Below, one piece after another: positions 32,429 through 40,639 of a stretch of DNA of 64,000 nt. Every line of letters begins with the position of its first letter. Positions within the stretch are counted from its first letter, which is position 1. This DNA is from Phytomonospora sp040655735 (GTDB lineage: Bacteria; Actinomycetota; Actinomycetes; Mycobacteriales; Micromonosporaceae). The stretch lies in assembly GCF_040655735.1 (NCBI RefSeq), contig NZ_JBFAKK010000001.1, forward strand, positions 868,001 to 932,000. Reading direction: 5' to 3'. The translations under genes and the position numbers were made by a program. A model generated the notes under the pieces. It was not told the origin of the DNA. It did no database searches and was given only the letters and a program-made list of their open reading frames with translations.

Positions 32429-33240
32429 CGGCGCAGCCGGACACCACGCAAGCCGACACCGACAGCCGCGACGAGCGCGGGTCGGACACCTACCCGCACA
32501 TCGGGCGGGTCGTGGTGATCATCCCGACGTTCAACGAGTCGGAGAACATCGAGTCCATCGTCGCCCGCGTCAGAGACAGCGTCCCCGCGGCGCACGTCCT
32601 GATCGCCGACGACAACAGCCCCGACGGGACCGGCGAGCTCGCCGATGGTCTCGCCGAGGGCGACAAGCGCGTCCACGTTCTGCACCGGGCCGGTAAAGAG
32701 GGCCTGGGGATGGCGTATCTGGCCGGTTTCGCCTGGGCCAAGGCCAACCGTTTCGACGTGGTCGTCGAGATGGACGCCGACGGTTCACACGCGCCGGAGC
32801 AGTTGTCGAGGCTCCTCGACGCGCTCGCCGGGGCCGACGCGGTCATCGGGTCGCGGTATGTGCCCGGTGGCAAGGTCGTGAACTGGCCGCTGCATCGTCT
32901 GCTGCTGTCGCGGGGCGGGAGCCTGTACACGCGGATCCTTCTGGGCGTGTCGGTGCGCGACAACACCGCGGGGTACCGGGCGTACCGGTTGTCGGCGCTG
33001 GATCGTTTCGATCTGGATTCGGTGGCCTCGGCGGGGTACTGCTTCCAGATCGACCTGACGTGGCGTGCGGTGAAGGCGGGCCTTCGGGTGGTGGAGGTGC
33101 CGATCACGTTCAGCGAGCGTGAGCGGGGGGCGTCGAAGATGGGCGGCCCGATCGTTCGTGAGGCTCTGCTGCGGGTGGGGTCGTGGGGTGTGCGGCACCG
33201 GGCGCGGCAGGTCGCGTCGCTGCTGGGCAGAAGGTCGTGA
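32425..33240 (+). CDS. ppm1: Polyprenol monophosphomannose synthase
   Basis: A 271-residue GT2 enzyme transferring mannose from GDP-mannose to polyprenyl phosphate, the donor for lipoglycan and protein O-mannosylation. VVVIIPTFNESENI, LIADDNSPDGT and VVEMDADGSH (DxD-type metal site) are typical of dolichol-phosphate mannosyltransferases, as is FSERERGASKM near the C-terminus. No membrane helix is present, so anchoring to the Lnt partner is likely. It is coupled to lnt and fxsA by overlaps. Confidence 0.92.
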   Translation: MTAQPDTTQADTDSRDERGSDTYPHIGRVVVIIPTFNESENIESIVARVRDSVPAAHVLIADDNSPDGTGELADGLAEGDKRVHVLHRAGKEGLGMAYLAGFAWAKANRFDVVVEMDADGSHAPEQLSRLLDALAGADAVIGSRYVPGGKVVNWPLHRLLLSRGGSLYTRILLGVSVRDNTAGYRAYRLSALDRFDLDSVASAGYCFQIDLTWRAVKAGLRVVEVPITFSERERGASKMGGPIVREALLRVGSWGVRHRARQVASLLGRRS

Positions 33241-33776
33241 CCACGGGCCCGGCCCCGCGCCGGCGGAGGCGGTTGCCGTTCTTGACGATCCTGGGGATCG
33301 CCGAGCTGGTCGCCTATGTCGCCGTGGTGCAGTGGATCGGGCTGGGGTGGGCGATCCTGGCGACGCTGGGCACGTCGATGGTCGGGATGTCGCTGATGCG
33401 GTATTTCGGGGCGAAGGCGATCCGGGCGTACCAGGCCGATCAGGCCGCCGGTCGCCCGCCGGGACCGCAGATCGTCGACGGGACGATCGCGTTCTTGGGC
33501 GCGGTGGGCCTGATGCTGCCGGGGTTCGTGTCGGATGTGATCGGTCTGCTGTGCGTGCTGCCGCCCACGAGGGCGCTGCTGCGGCCGGTGGCGCGCAGGC
33601 TGCTGGAGTCGAGGATGGGTTCGGGCTCGGCGCAGAACATGTTCGGGCCCCGGCGGGTGCGGACCGAGGCAGGTATGCCCGAGCAGGCGCCGACCGGTGA
33701 GGTCATCGAAGGCGACGTCATCGAGGGAGAGGTCATCGACCCCGATGACGACAAAGGGCCACGGTCACCGAAGTGA
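33237..33776 (+). CDS. fxsA: FxsA family membrane protein
   Basis: A 179-residue protein with three or four membrane helices: LTILGIAELVAYVAVVQWIG, ATLGTSMVGMSLMRYFG and the conserved DGTIAFLGAVGLMLPGFVSD. FxsA proteins are cytoplasmic membrane proteins of unclear function. The acidic tail repeats EVIEGDVIEGEVID. GTG at 33237 overlaps the ppm1 stop. The order lnt-ppm1-fxsA with rbpA next is common in actinobacteria. Confidence 0.88.
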   Translation: MTTGPAPRRRRRLPFLTILGIAELVAYVAVVQWIGLGWAILATLGTSMVGMSLMRYFGAKAIRAYQADQAAGRPPGPQIVDGTIAFLGAVGLMLPGFVSDVIGLLCVLPPTRALLRPVARRLLESRMGSGSAQNMFGPRRVRTEAGMPEQAPTGEVIEGDVIEGEVIDPDDDKGPRSPK

Positions 33777-33787
33777 CCGCGGCCCTC

Positions 33788-33817
33788 AAGACCCCGTAGC
33801 GGTAACGGTGTGGTCTT
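33788..33817. terminator. Probable bidirectional terminator between fxsA and rbpA
   Basis: AAGACC and GGTCTT pair around an inner CCGT-ACGG stem, with a TTT end in one direction. It lies in the 40 nt between two convergent stops. The stem has an internal bulge, so the call is moderate. Confidence 0.45.
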
Positions 33818-34158
33818 TACGCCTTTCCGCGCCGGGCGCGTACCTCTTCGAGGCGCTCGTTGAGGATCTCTTCGAGATCGTCGACGCTGCGCCGCTCAAG
33901 GAGCATGTCCCAGTGCGTGCGCGGAGGCTTGCCGGCCTTGGCCTCCGGTTCGGTGCCGTCGACGAGACGGGCGACGGTGCCGTCGAGGCGGCACTCCCAC
34001 GTCGATGGCACTTCGGCGTCCACCGCGAAAGGCACCTCGAAGCGGTGCCCTCGCTGGCAGACGAAGTCCCTGGTCTGCCGCGGTGCCAGCTCGGTGTTGC
34101 GATCAGACTCGTAGCTGATCGCGCCCAGTCGACTTCCGCGCAGCATGCGCTCACCCAT
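33817..34158 (-). CDS. rbpA: RNA polymerase-binding protein RbpA
   Basis: A 113-residue actinobacterial transcription factor that binds sigma A and stabilises the open promoter complex. MLRGSRLGAISYESDRN at the start, the small Cys/His core (DFVCQRGH to WECR) and PPRTHWDMLLERRS before the C-terminal sigma-binding helix are diagnostic. The ATG at 34158 gives MGERMLRGS as in homologues. A SigR-type promoter lies about 60 nt upstream, matching the known disulfide-stress control of rbpA in Streptomyces. Confidence 0.95.
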   Translation of the reverse strand: MGERMLRGSRLGAISYESDRNTELAPRQTRDFVCQRGHRFEVPFAVDAEVPSTWECRLDGTVARLVDGTEPEAKAGKPPRTHWDMLLERRSVDDLEEILNERLEEVRARRGKA

Positions 34159-34484
34159 AAACCTGGCTTCCCCTCTGAACCCTTGACAGCCACATCTGCG
34201 ACATCTGTCCGGTGTAACGACGCAGCCAGCTGAATGTTTCCCTATTCGGGGGCGATACGTCCACCGAGGAAAGGATGGCATCCCCTCCACCGTTGAGACG
34301 CTTTAGACCACCCGGTTGTGACGCTGATCTTGACGCTTTCCGTGTTCTGAGTGTTTACCCAGGTCAGCAGGGGTGAACCCCGGGGTGTGGGGTGATGGGC
34401 GGGTGGGGCGGTCATCGGGGCCGGGGAGGGCGGGGGAGTGTCGGGAAGGTGACGAGGCACACGCCCGGTGCCATCATGAGGGAC
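34159..34484. other. 326-nt divergent region between rbpA and the GST-like gene
   Basis: It contains the SigR-type promoter of rbpA (34216-34242) and the presumed promoter of the glutathionyl-hydroquinone reductase gene at the right. The middle part (34,260-34,440) shows no ORF or repeat I can support. Confidence 0.4.
34216..34242 (-). promoter_or_regulatory. SigR/SigH-type promoter of rbpA
   Basis: On the minus strand GGGAAA (34242-34237), then exactly 18 nt, then GTT (34218-34216). This fits the consensus GGGAAT-N18-GTT of thiol-stress sigma factors of the SigR family. It lies at a suitable distance from the rbpA start at 34158. Confidence 0.65.
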
Positions 34485-35522
34485 ATGTCGACGACCAATG
34501 AGGATCAGGCCACCGGTTCCTACGTCAGCGGTGAGGGCGAGTTCACCCGCGATCAGCGCTACATCGCCACGCGTATCACCGCCGACGGGCGCGACGGGTA
34601 TGCCGTGGAGGCGGGGCGCTACCGGCTGGTGGTGTCGCGGGCGTGCCCGTGGGCGAACCGGGCGATCATCGTGCGGCGGCTGCTGGGGTTGGAGGGGGCG
34701 CTGTCGATGGGGATCGCGGGGCCGACGCACGACGCGCGCAGCTGGACCTTCGACCTCGACGAGGGCGGGCGGGATCCGGTGCTGGGGATCGAGCGGCTGC
34801 AGGAGGCGTACTTCGCGCGGTTCCCGGGCTATGAGCGGGGCATCACCGTCCCGGCGATCGTCGACGAGGTGACGGGCAAGGTCGTCACCAACGACTACGC
34901 GCAGATCACGCTGGACATGTCGACGGAGTGGTCGGCGCTGCATCGCCCGGGCGCGCCGGAGCTGTACCCCAGTGAGCTGCGCGCCGAGATCGACGAGGTC
35001 AACGACGGGGTGTTCCGCGACGTCAACAACGGTGTGTACCGGTGTGGGTTCGCGGGCAGTCAGGGCGCCTACGAGAAGGCCTACGGGCGGTTGTTCGCGC
35101 GCTTGGACGCGCTGTCGGAGCGGTTGAGCGCTCAGCGGTACCTGGTGGGCGACACGATCACCGAGGCCGATGTGCGGTTGTGGACGACGCTGGCGCGCTT
35201 CGACGCGGTCTATCACGGGCACTTCAAGACCAACCGGTCCAAGCTCAGTGAGATGCCGGTGTTGTGGGCCTACGCGCGTGACCTGTTCCAGACGCCGGGG
35301 TTCGGTGACACCACTGACTTCGTGCACATCAAGCGGCACTACTACGAGGTGCACCGCGACATCAACCCCACCGGAATCGTCCCGGTGGGGCCGGATCTGT
35401 CGGGGTGGCTGGAGCCGCATGGGCGCGAGGAGCTCGGGGGGCGGCCTTTCGGTGACGGGACTCCGCCGGGACCGCCGAGCGCGGCCGAGACCGTCCCGGC
35501 GGGGCACACCCCGCTGGGGTAG
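34485..35522 (+). CDS. Glutathionyl-hydroquinone reductase (Xi-class GST)
   Basis: A 345-residue thioredoxin-fold GST of the YqjG/Ecm4 type. The catalytic cysteine is in SRACPWANR (CPWA), and the helical domain has the family phrase RYLVGDTITEADVRLWTTL. Such enzymes remove the thiol from glutathionyl- or mycothiol-like hydroquinone adducts. In an actinomycete the partner thiol may be mycothiol, which is inference. Start is ATG 34485 (MSTTNEDQ) or 34476; neither has a strong ribosome binding site. Confidence 0.85.
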   Translation: MSTTNEDQATGSYVSGEGEFTRDQRYIATRITADGRDGYAVEAGRYRLVVSRACPWANRAIIVRRLLGLEGALSMGIAGPTHDARSWTFDLDEGGRDPVLGIERLQEAYFARFPGYERGITVPAIVDEVTGKVVTNDYAQITLDMSTEWSALHRPGAPELYPSELRAEIDEVNDGVFRDVNNGVYRCGFAGSQGAYEKAYGRLFARLDALSERLSAQRYLVGDTITEADVRLWTTLARFDAVYHGHFKTNRSKLSEMPVLWAYARDLFQTPGFGDTTDFVHIKRHYYEVHRDINPTGIVPVGPDLSGWLEPHGREELGGRPFGDGTPPGPPSAAETVPAGHTPLG

Positions 35523-35529
35523 TTGCACC

Positions 35530-35949
35530 TCGCCGAGCACCGAGCTGTGGGAGCGGTTCAGCCACTGCGGATGCGCGCGATCCTGGTGCTGTTCCTGGTG
35601 GCCTCGCCGGCCAACGGCGGCTGGGGCTGGAGCGACGCCGACGCCGACGCCATGGCACTCTACGGCGTTCGGCGCGGCCGGCGACGGGATGGTGTGGGTG
35701 CGGCTGGGCCATCGCCTGGCCACACCCACCAAGTCCGCCCTCGGCCTGGTCTTCAACGGCCTGTCCTGCATCGTGATGATGTTCGCCGCGCCGGCCGACG
35801 TCGGAGCGGAGAAGGTCTCGCCCCTGTGGCTGGTGGCCGCCTACGCCGTCGAGGTCACCGGTGAGTTGTGTCCGAGCCCGGTGGGCCCGTCGACCCCGAC
35901 GAAGCCGGCGGTGAAGAACCTGCGCCGCCTGATGGCCGGCATCCACTAG
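35530..35949 (+). pseudogene. POT/PTR peptide transporter remnant
   Basis: The beginning encodes STELWERFSHCG, then after a -1 shift near 35,570 MRAILVLFLVA and GWGWSDADA, the first helix of proton-dependent oligopeptide transporters. After about 35,690 the C-terminal part follows in the first frame: ALGLVFNGLSCIVM and KVSPLWLVAAYAVEVTGELC-SPVG. About 300 residues of the middle are missing. It overlaps the tdk stop on the other strand by 4 nt. Confidence 0.8.
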
Positions 35950-36551
35950 CTCGCCTCGGTGAACGCCTCCACGGCCGCCAGCTCACCGGCGCGGTAGTGC
36001 TTGCGGCACAGCACCTGGTAGTGGACCTCGGCGTCGTCGGTGTCCCCTATGACGACCTGCTGCCCGGCGCGGGCGACGTCACCGTCGATGACGCGGGCGT
36101 TGAGCTGCCCCTCCGAACCGCACCAGCACAGCACCTCCACCTGCAGGCGCAGCGCCTCGTCGGACAGCTCCAGAAGCCGCTGCGTCGAGGGGAACAGCAC
36201 ACTGCGGAAATCGGTGGCCAGACCGAAGGCGTAGACGTCGACGTCGTCGCAGTCGACGAGGTCGGCCATCTGCTCGATGTGGGCCACCGGGTAGAACTGC
36301 ACCTCGTCGCAGATGACGTAGTCGGCGTTGTGGAGGCGGGCCAGGGCCCGCACGTCGCTGTCGTCGCGGAGTTCGGTGGCGTCCTTGGCCAGACCGATGC
36401 GGGTGGTGATGCGCGGCGTGCCGGAACGGTCGTGGCGGGTGAGCAGCAGTCCCCTTCTACCCGAGCGGGTGTGGTTGTGGTGGATCTGCAAGGCCAGAGT
36501 GGACTTGCCGCAGTCCATGGGTCCGTAGAAGAACTTCAGTCGCGCCGTCAC
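35946..36551 (-). CDS. tdk: Thymidine kinase (type II)
   Basis: A 201-residue thymidine salvage kinase. The P-loop is GPMDCGKST, DEVQF replaces the usual DEAQF of the lasso region, and the structural zinc site is CWCG plus CRKHY. GTG at 36551 (VTARLKFFYG) matches homologue N-termini; a TTG at 36584 overlapping the upstream stop is also possible. It is downstream of the Atg22-like transporter gene on the same strand. Confidence 0.92.
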   Translation of the reverse strand: MTARLKFFYGPMDCGKSTLALQIHHNHTRSGRRGLLLTRHDRSGTPRITTRIGLAKDATELRDDSDVRALARLHNADYVICDEVQFYPVAHIEQMADLVDCDDVDVYAFGLATDFRSVLFPSTQRLLELSDEALRLQVEVLCWCGSEGQLNARVIDGDVARAGQQVVIGDTDDAEVHYQVLCRKHYRAGELAAVEAFTEAS

Positions 36552-36580
36552 GGGCGATGAGCTTATGTGGCGGCCCGTGA

Positions 36581-37948
36581 TCAAAGCTTCTCGGGTGGGG
36601 TGTTGCCGGCCGCGCGGATCGCCTCGGCCATGGGCACCCGGATGAGGAGCACGAAACCGACGACGAAGAAGATCACCAGCGAGATGATGGCCAGCCGGTT
36701 GCTGCCGGTGATCTCGTTGGTCACCGCGAACACGATCGGCCCCAGCCAGCTGGTGCCCTTGTCGCTGATCTCGTAGAGCCCGAAGTACTCGCCCTCACGG
36801 CCCTTGGGGATCAGCTGACTGAACAGCGAGCGCGACAGGGCCTGCGAGCCGCCGAGGACGAAGCCGATCCCGGCGCCGACGGCCACGAACAGCGGCGCGT
36901 TGGCGTAGGGCAGGAAGAACGCGGCGATGAGGATGAACACCCATGCGACGAGGCTGCCCAGGACGGTCTTCCAGGCCCCGTAGCGGCGTGCCAGGCGTCC
37001 CAGGGCGAGCGCGCCGCCGAAGGCGACGAACTGGACCACGAGGATGGTGGGCATGAGGATGTCGTTTTCGAAGCCGAGTTCCTCTTGGCCGTAGGTGCCG
37101 GCCATGGCGATGACGGTTTGGATGCCGTCGTTGAAGATGAGGAACGCGATGAGGAAGGCCAGCGTCTTGGGGTAGGCGCGCAGGCTTTTGAGGGTGCGGA
37201 AGAACTGTTTGAAGCCGTCGGTGAGGACCGAGCCTTGTGCCTGTCCGGCCAGGGCGGGGCGGTTTTGGAGGCGGGCCATGGTGATGGTGGTGAAGCCGGC
37301 CCACCACAGTCCGGCCGAGACGATGGAGTAGCGGGCGGTTTCGGCGAGCATGTCGTCGCCGCCGACGAGGACGGCGATGACGTTGAGGAGCAGCAGGGTG
37401 CCGCCGCCGAGGTAGCCGAAGGCCCAGCCGCGGCTGGAGACGGCGTCGCGTTCTTCTTCGGTGGAGATCTGGGGGAGGAAGGAGTTGTAGACGACGACGC
37501 TGGCGCCGAAGGAGACGTTGGCGATGATGAACAGCACCGCGCCGAGTTCCCAGCGGTCGCCGGTGAGGAAGACCAGGGCGCAGGTGGCCGCGGCGCCGGT
37601 GTAGGCGAAGGCGGCGAGGAGTTGTTTTTTGCGGGGGGTGCGGTCGGCGATGGCTCCGGCGACGGGGAGGACGAGGACCTGGAGGATGACCGACAGGGCG
37701 GTGGTGAAGGCCCATAGGGAGTCGGCGCGGAAGTTGAGGCCGATCAGGGAGATCTGGCCGACGGTGTCGGTGCCGGTGACGTCGTCGGCGGCTTTGGCGA
37801 TGTTGGTCAGGTAGGGGCCGAGGAACGCGGTGACGACGGTGGTGGAGAACGCCGAGTTCGCCCAGTCGTAGATGTACCAGCCGGTGCGTTCACGGCGGGA
37901 GGAGTGACCGTAGGCGGGGGCCGAGGTGGTCTCGGTGGGGCCTGTCAT
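36581..37948 (-). CDS. UMF1/Atg22-like MFS transporter
   Basis: A 455-residue membrane protein with twelve predicted helices. The start GWYIYDWANSAFSTTVVTAF and the loop IADRTPRKKQLL are typical of the Atg22-like UMF1 family of the major facilitator superfamily. The transported molecule is not known in bacteria. The gene is followed without a gap by tdk and preceded by the glycerophosphodiesterase, 7 nt apart. The minus-strand coding sequence uses C-ending codons. Confidence 0.88.
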   Translation of the reverse strand: MTGPTETTSAPAYGHSSRRERTGWYIYDWANSAFSTTVVTAFLGPYLTNIAKAADDVTGTDTVGQISLIGLNFRADSLWAFTTALSVILQVLVLPVAGAIADRTPRKKQLLAAFAYTGAAATCALVFLTGDRWELGAVLFIIANVSFGASVVVYNSFLPQISTEEERDAVSSRGWAFGYLGGGTLLLLNVIAVLVGGDDMLAETARYSIVSAGLWWAGFTTITMARLQNRPALAGQAQGSVLTDGFKQFFRTLKSLRAYPKTLAFLIAFLIFNDGIQTVIAMAGTYGQEELGFENDILMPTILVVQFVAFGGALALGRLARRYGAWKTVLGSLVAWVFILIAAFFLPYANAPLFVAVGAGIGFVLGGSQALSRSLFSQLIPKGREGEYFGLYEISDKGTSWLGPIVFAVTNEITGSNRLAIISLVIFFVVGFVLLIRVPMAEAIRAAGNTPPEKL

Positions 37949-37955
37949 CGCGGGC

Positions 37956-38777
37956 TTACCGTCCAGGGGTGGGCTCGGGCCAGTGGCCGCGGGCGGCGTA
38001 GGCGTCTCGAAGGACTTCGAGGCGGTCGGTCATGATGCCGTCGACGCCGAGGTCGAGCAGCGTGTTGATGGTGGCGGTATCGTCCACTGTCCACACGTGT
38101 ACGTCAAGCCCGAGTTGGTGGGCGTATTCGACGAAGCGGCGGTCGACGACGCGCAGGCGGCCGTAGTGGTGGGGGACCTGCAGGGCGATGGCGCCGCGGG
38201 TGTAGCCGAGGCGGGCTCGGGGCCATAGGCGGCCGGTGTAGGTGGCGGCTTTGAAGGTGGCGACTTCGCGGGGGCCCATGGAGGTGGCCAGGCGTGGTCC
38301 GGCGAGGCGGCGGACGCGGGCGAGGCGGGCGTCGGAGAAGGATCCGATGAGGGCTCGGTCGAAGGCGTCGGCGGCGCGCAGGGCGGTGAGGGTGGCGTGG
38401 ACGGCCTGGTCGGATTTGACGTCGATGTTGAAGCGGATGTCGGGCCAGGTGCCCAGGACGTCGTCGAGGCGGGGGACGAGGGTTTCGCCGTTGACGCGGA
38501 TGGAGGCGAGGTCTGTCCAGGTGACGTCTTCGACGCGGCGGGCGTCGCCGGTGAGGCGTTCGAGGGTGGTGTCGTGGAAGAGGACGGGGATGCCGTCGGA
38601 TGAGACGTGGACGTCGGTCTCGATGTAGCGGTATCCGGTGGCGATGGCTCGTGCGAGGGCGGCGGTGCTGTTCTCGTCGCCGTGGGCGGCTCCGCCGCGG
38701 TGGGCGAAGGCGATGGGGCGGGGGGTGTCGAGGTAGGGGTAGGGGCCCAGGGGTGGGGTGGGCCTTGGGGCGGACAT
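37956..38777 (-). CDS. Glycerophosphodiester phosphodiesterase
   Basis: A 273-residue GDPD TIM-barrel enzyme that cleaves deacylated phospholipids to sn-glycerol 3-phosphate and an alcohol. FAHRGGAA has the first catalytic His, DENSTAAL and ETDVHVSSDG carry the metal acids, and LFHDTTLERL has the second His. MSAPRPTP at 38777 is chosen over the 27-codon upstream extension, which has no similarity. It is part of a run with the MFS and tdk genes. Confidence 0.9.
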   Translation of the reverse strand: MSAPRPTPPLGPYPYLDTPRPIAFAHRGGAAHGDENSTAALARAIATGYRYIETDVHVSSDGIPVLFHDTTLERLTGDARRVEDVTWTDLASIRVNGETLVPRLDDVLGTWPDIRFNIDVKSDQAVHATLTALRAADAFDRALIGSFSDARLARVRRLAGPRLATSMGPREVATFKAATYTGRLWPRARLGYTRGAIALQVPHHYGRLRVVDRRFVEYAHQLGLDVHVWTVDDTATINTLLDLGVDGIMTDRLEVLRDAYAARGHWPEPTPGR

Positions 38778-38923
38778 GCTTTGAGTATCCAGGTGGGGGC
38801 AAGGGGTGTACGGGCACTTCAGGGTGCCGGTGGGGGTGGTGTGGAGTTTCGACCGCATGGCCGACCCGTGGGGGTGGTGACGGCAGGCAGTATGGTGTGC
38901 GGTCGGGGAAGGAGAAATCTCGC

Positions 38924-40333
38924 ATGCGCGTGCTCGGCATTGACTTCGGTACCTCCAACACGGTGGCCATTTTGCGGATGCCCGACGGGCGGACGCGTCC
39001 GTTGCTGTTCGACGGTTCGCCTCTGCAGCCCTCGGCGGTGTATCTGGCTCCTGACGGGCGGATGCTCGTCGGTCGTGACGCCGAGCGCAACGCGCGTGTG
39101 GATCCTTCGCGTTTCGAGCCCAATCCGAAGCGTCGTATCGATGACGGTTCGGTGTTCCTGGGTGATCAGGAGATTCCCGTTCCGCGGTTGATGGCCTATG
39201 TCCTCGAGCAGATCCTGACCGAGGCGCGGCGTCAGATCGGTGGGCAGCCGGAGCATGTGCGGATGACGCACCCGGCGCGTTGGGGTGAGCGTCGGCGGTC
39301 GTTGCTGGTGGAGGCGGCCCACATCGCGGGGTTGCCGAAGCCGCAGTTGATTCCCGAGCCGGTGGGGGCGGCGTCGTATTTCGCGACGGTGCTGGGTACG
39401 TCGGTGCCGGTGGGTCGTTCGCTGGCGATCTATGACCTGGGTGGCGGGACCTTCGACGCGACGGTGGTGCGCCGTACGCAGACGGGTTTCGAGGTGTTGA
39501 GCGAGGAGGGGCTCAATGATGTGGGTGGTCTCGATTTCGATCACTCGATCGTTGAGCACCTGGGGCAGACCTATGGGCACAGCAGTGCGGGTACGTGGCA
39601 GCGGCTGATCAATCCGGTCGATGACAAGGACCGGCGTTACCGGCGGATGCTGTACGAGGACGTTCGCGGTGCCAAGGAGATGCTGTCGCGGACGGCGAGC
39701 GCGGATATTCATCTGCCGGCCTTGGACGTCGACGCGCATTTGACGCGTGAGGAGTTCGAGTCGCTGGCGCGTCCGCATTTGGAGCGGACGGTGGCGTGCA
39801 TGGGTCGCGCGATCGGTGCGGCGCGGTTGACGCCGAAGGATTTGGTGGGGATCTTCCTGGTGGGGGGTTCGAGCCGGATTCCGTTGGCGGCGCATCTTCT
39901 GCACAAGGAGATGGGTGTGGCGCCGCGGACGATCGAGCAGCCGGAGACCGTTGTGGTCGAGGGTGTGCTGGCCGTTGGTGGCGGGCCCGGGGGTGCGCCG
40001 GCGCGTCCGGTGGGTCCTCCGGTGTCGGGTCCGGCGCGTCCGGCGGTGATTCCGAATCGTCCGGTGTCGACTCCTCCGGGTGCGCAGCAGCAGCCGCGTC
40101 CGCCGGTGATGCAGCAGGCGCCGATTCAGCCGGTTCCGCCGCGTCCGCAGCCGGTGATGCGGCCTGCTCCGCAGCCGCCTCGGGTGATGCAGCAGCAGCC
40201 GATCGTGCAGCGTCCGGCGCCGGTGCAGAAGAAGGCGTGGCATCAGGAGCCGGCGGTGGTGGCCACGATCGTGGTGGCGGCGATTCTGGTGCTGGGGTTC
40301 GTCGGGTTGCTGATCGTGGCGTTGAGCAAGTAG
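38924..40333 (+). CDS. Membrane-anchored Hsp70-like ATPase
   Basis: A 469-residue protein. Residues 1-350 form an Hsp70/actin-like nucleotide-binding domain: GIDFGTSNTVA (phosphate 1), AIYDLGGGTFDATVV (phosphate 2) and IFLVGGSSRIPLA (adenosine). There is no substrate-binding domain; a Pro/Gln-rich linker (about 365-435) leads to one C-terminal transmembrane helix. It is therefore a cytoplasmic ATPase tethered to the membrane, not a DnaK. AAGGAG lies upstream of the ATG. Codons are G/T-ending. Function is unknown. Confidence 0.85.
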   Translation: MRVLGIDFGTSNTVAILRMPDGRTRPLLFDGSPLQPSAVYLAPDGRMLVGRDAERNARVDPSRFEPNPKRRIDDGSVFLGDQEIPVPRLMAYVLEQILTEARRQIGGQPEHVRMTHPARWGERRRSLLVEAAHIAGLPKPQLIPEPVGAASYFATVLGTSVPVGRSLAIYDLGGGTFDATVVRRTQTGFEVLSEEGLNDVGGLDFDHSIVEHLGQTYGHSSAGTWQRLINPVDDKDRRYRRMLYEDVRGAKEMLSRTASADIHLPALDVDAHLTREEFESLARPHLERTVACMGRAIGAARLTPKDLVGIFLVGGSSRIPLAAHLLHKEMGVAPRTIEQPETVVVEGVLAVGGGPGGAPARPVGPPVSGPARPAVIPNRPVSTPPGAQQQPRPPVMQQAPIQPVPPRPQPVMRPAPQPPRVMQQQPIVQRPAPVQKKAWHQEPAVVATIVVAAILVLGFVGLLIVALSK

Positions 40334-40639
40334 TAGGTGGGTCATGGGTGTGATGGCGATGGGCGTGACCGATGGGCGTGTGGCCCTGGTCGCGCCGCAT
40401 GTGAGGCCCCGCGGAGCCTGACCGGCTCTGCGGCGCGCGTGTAGTTCTCTTCGGCGGCATTCGTCTTCAGTGACGGTGCTGTGCCGTTTTCTTGCGGTCG
40501 GCAGGGCTGGTCTCCACGTCTTCTTTTCGACGTGGACGGGCTCGCCTTTCGGTGTCGTGCCGTTTTCTCTTCTTCTGGTGCCTGCCGTCGCGGCCTGTCC
40601 TTGGCCGCCCCGCTGTGTGCGGGGGGACGGGATCTTTTC
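40334..40639 (+). other. Leader region of the erm-like gene
   Basis: This 306-nt stretch holds a GC hairpin after the Hsp70 gene (40409-40433) and a T-rich-loop hairpin at 40513-40536. Short repeats of TGCCGTTTTCT occur at about 40,480 and 40,558. Erm genes are often controlled by translational or transcriptional attenuation in such leaders, but I could not identify a convincing leader peptide. Confidence 0.4.
40513..40536 (+). promoter_or_regulatory. Hairpin in the erm-like leader
   Basis: TCCACGTC and GACGTGGA form a perfect 8-bp stem around the loop TTCTTTTC. It is a candidate attenuator or anti-attenuator element upstream of the rRNA methylase. Confidence 0.4.
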
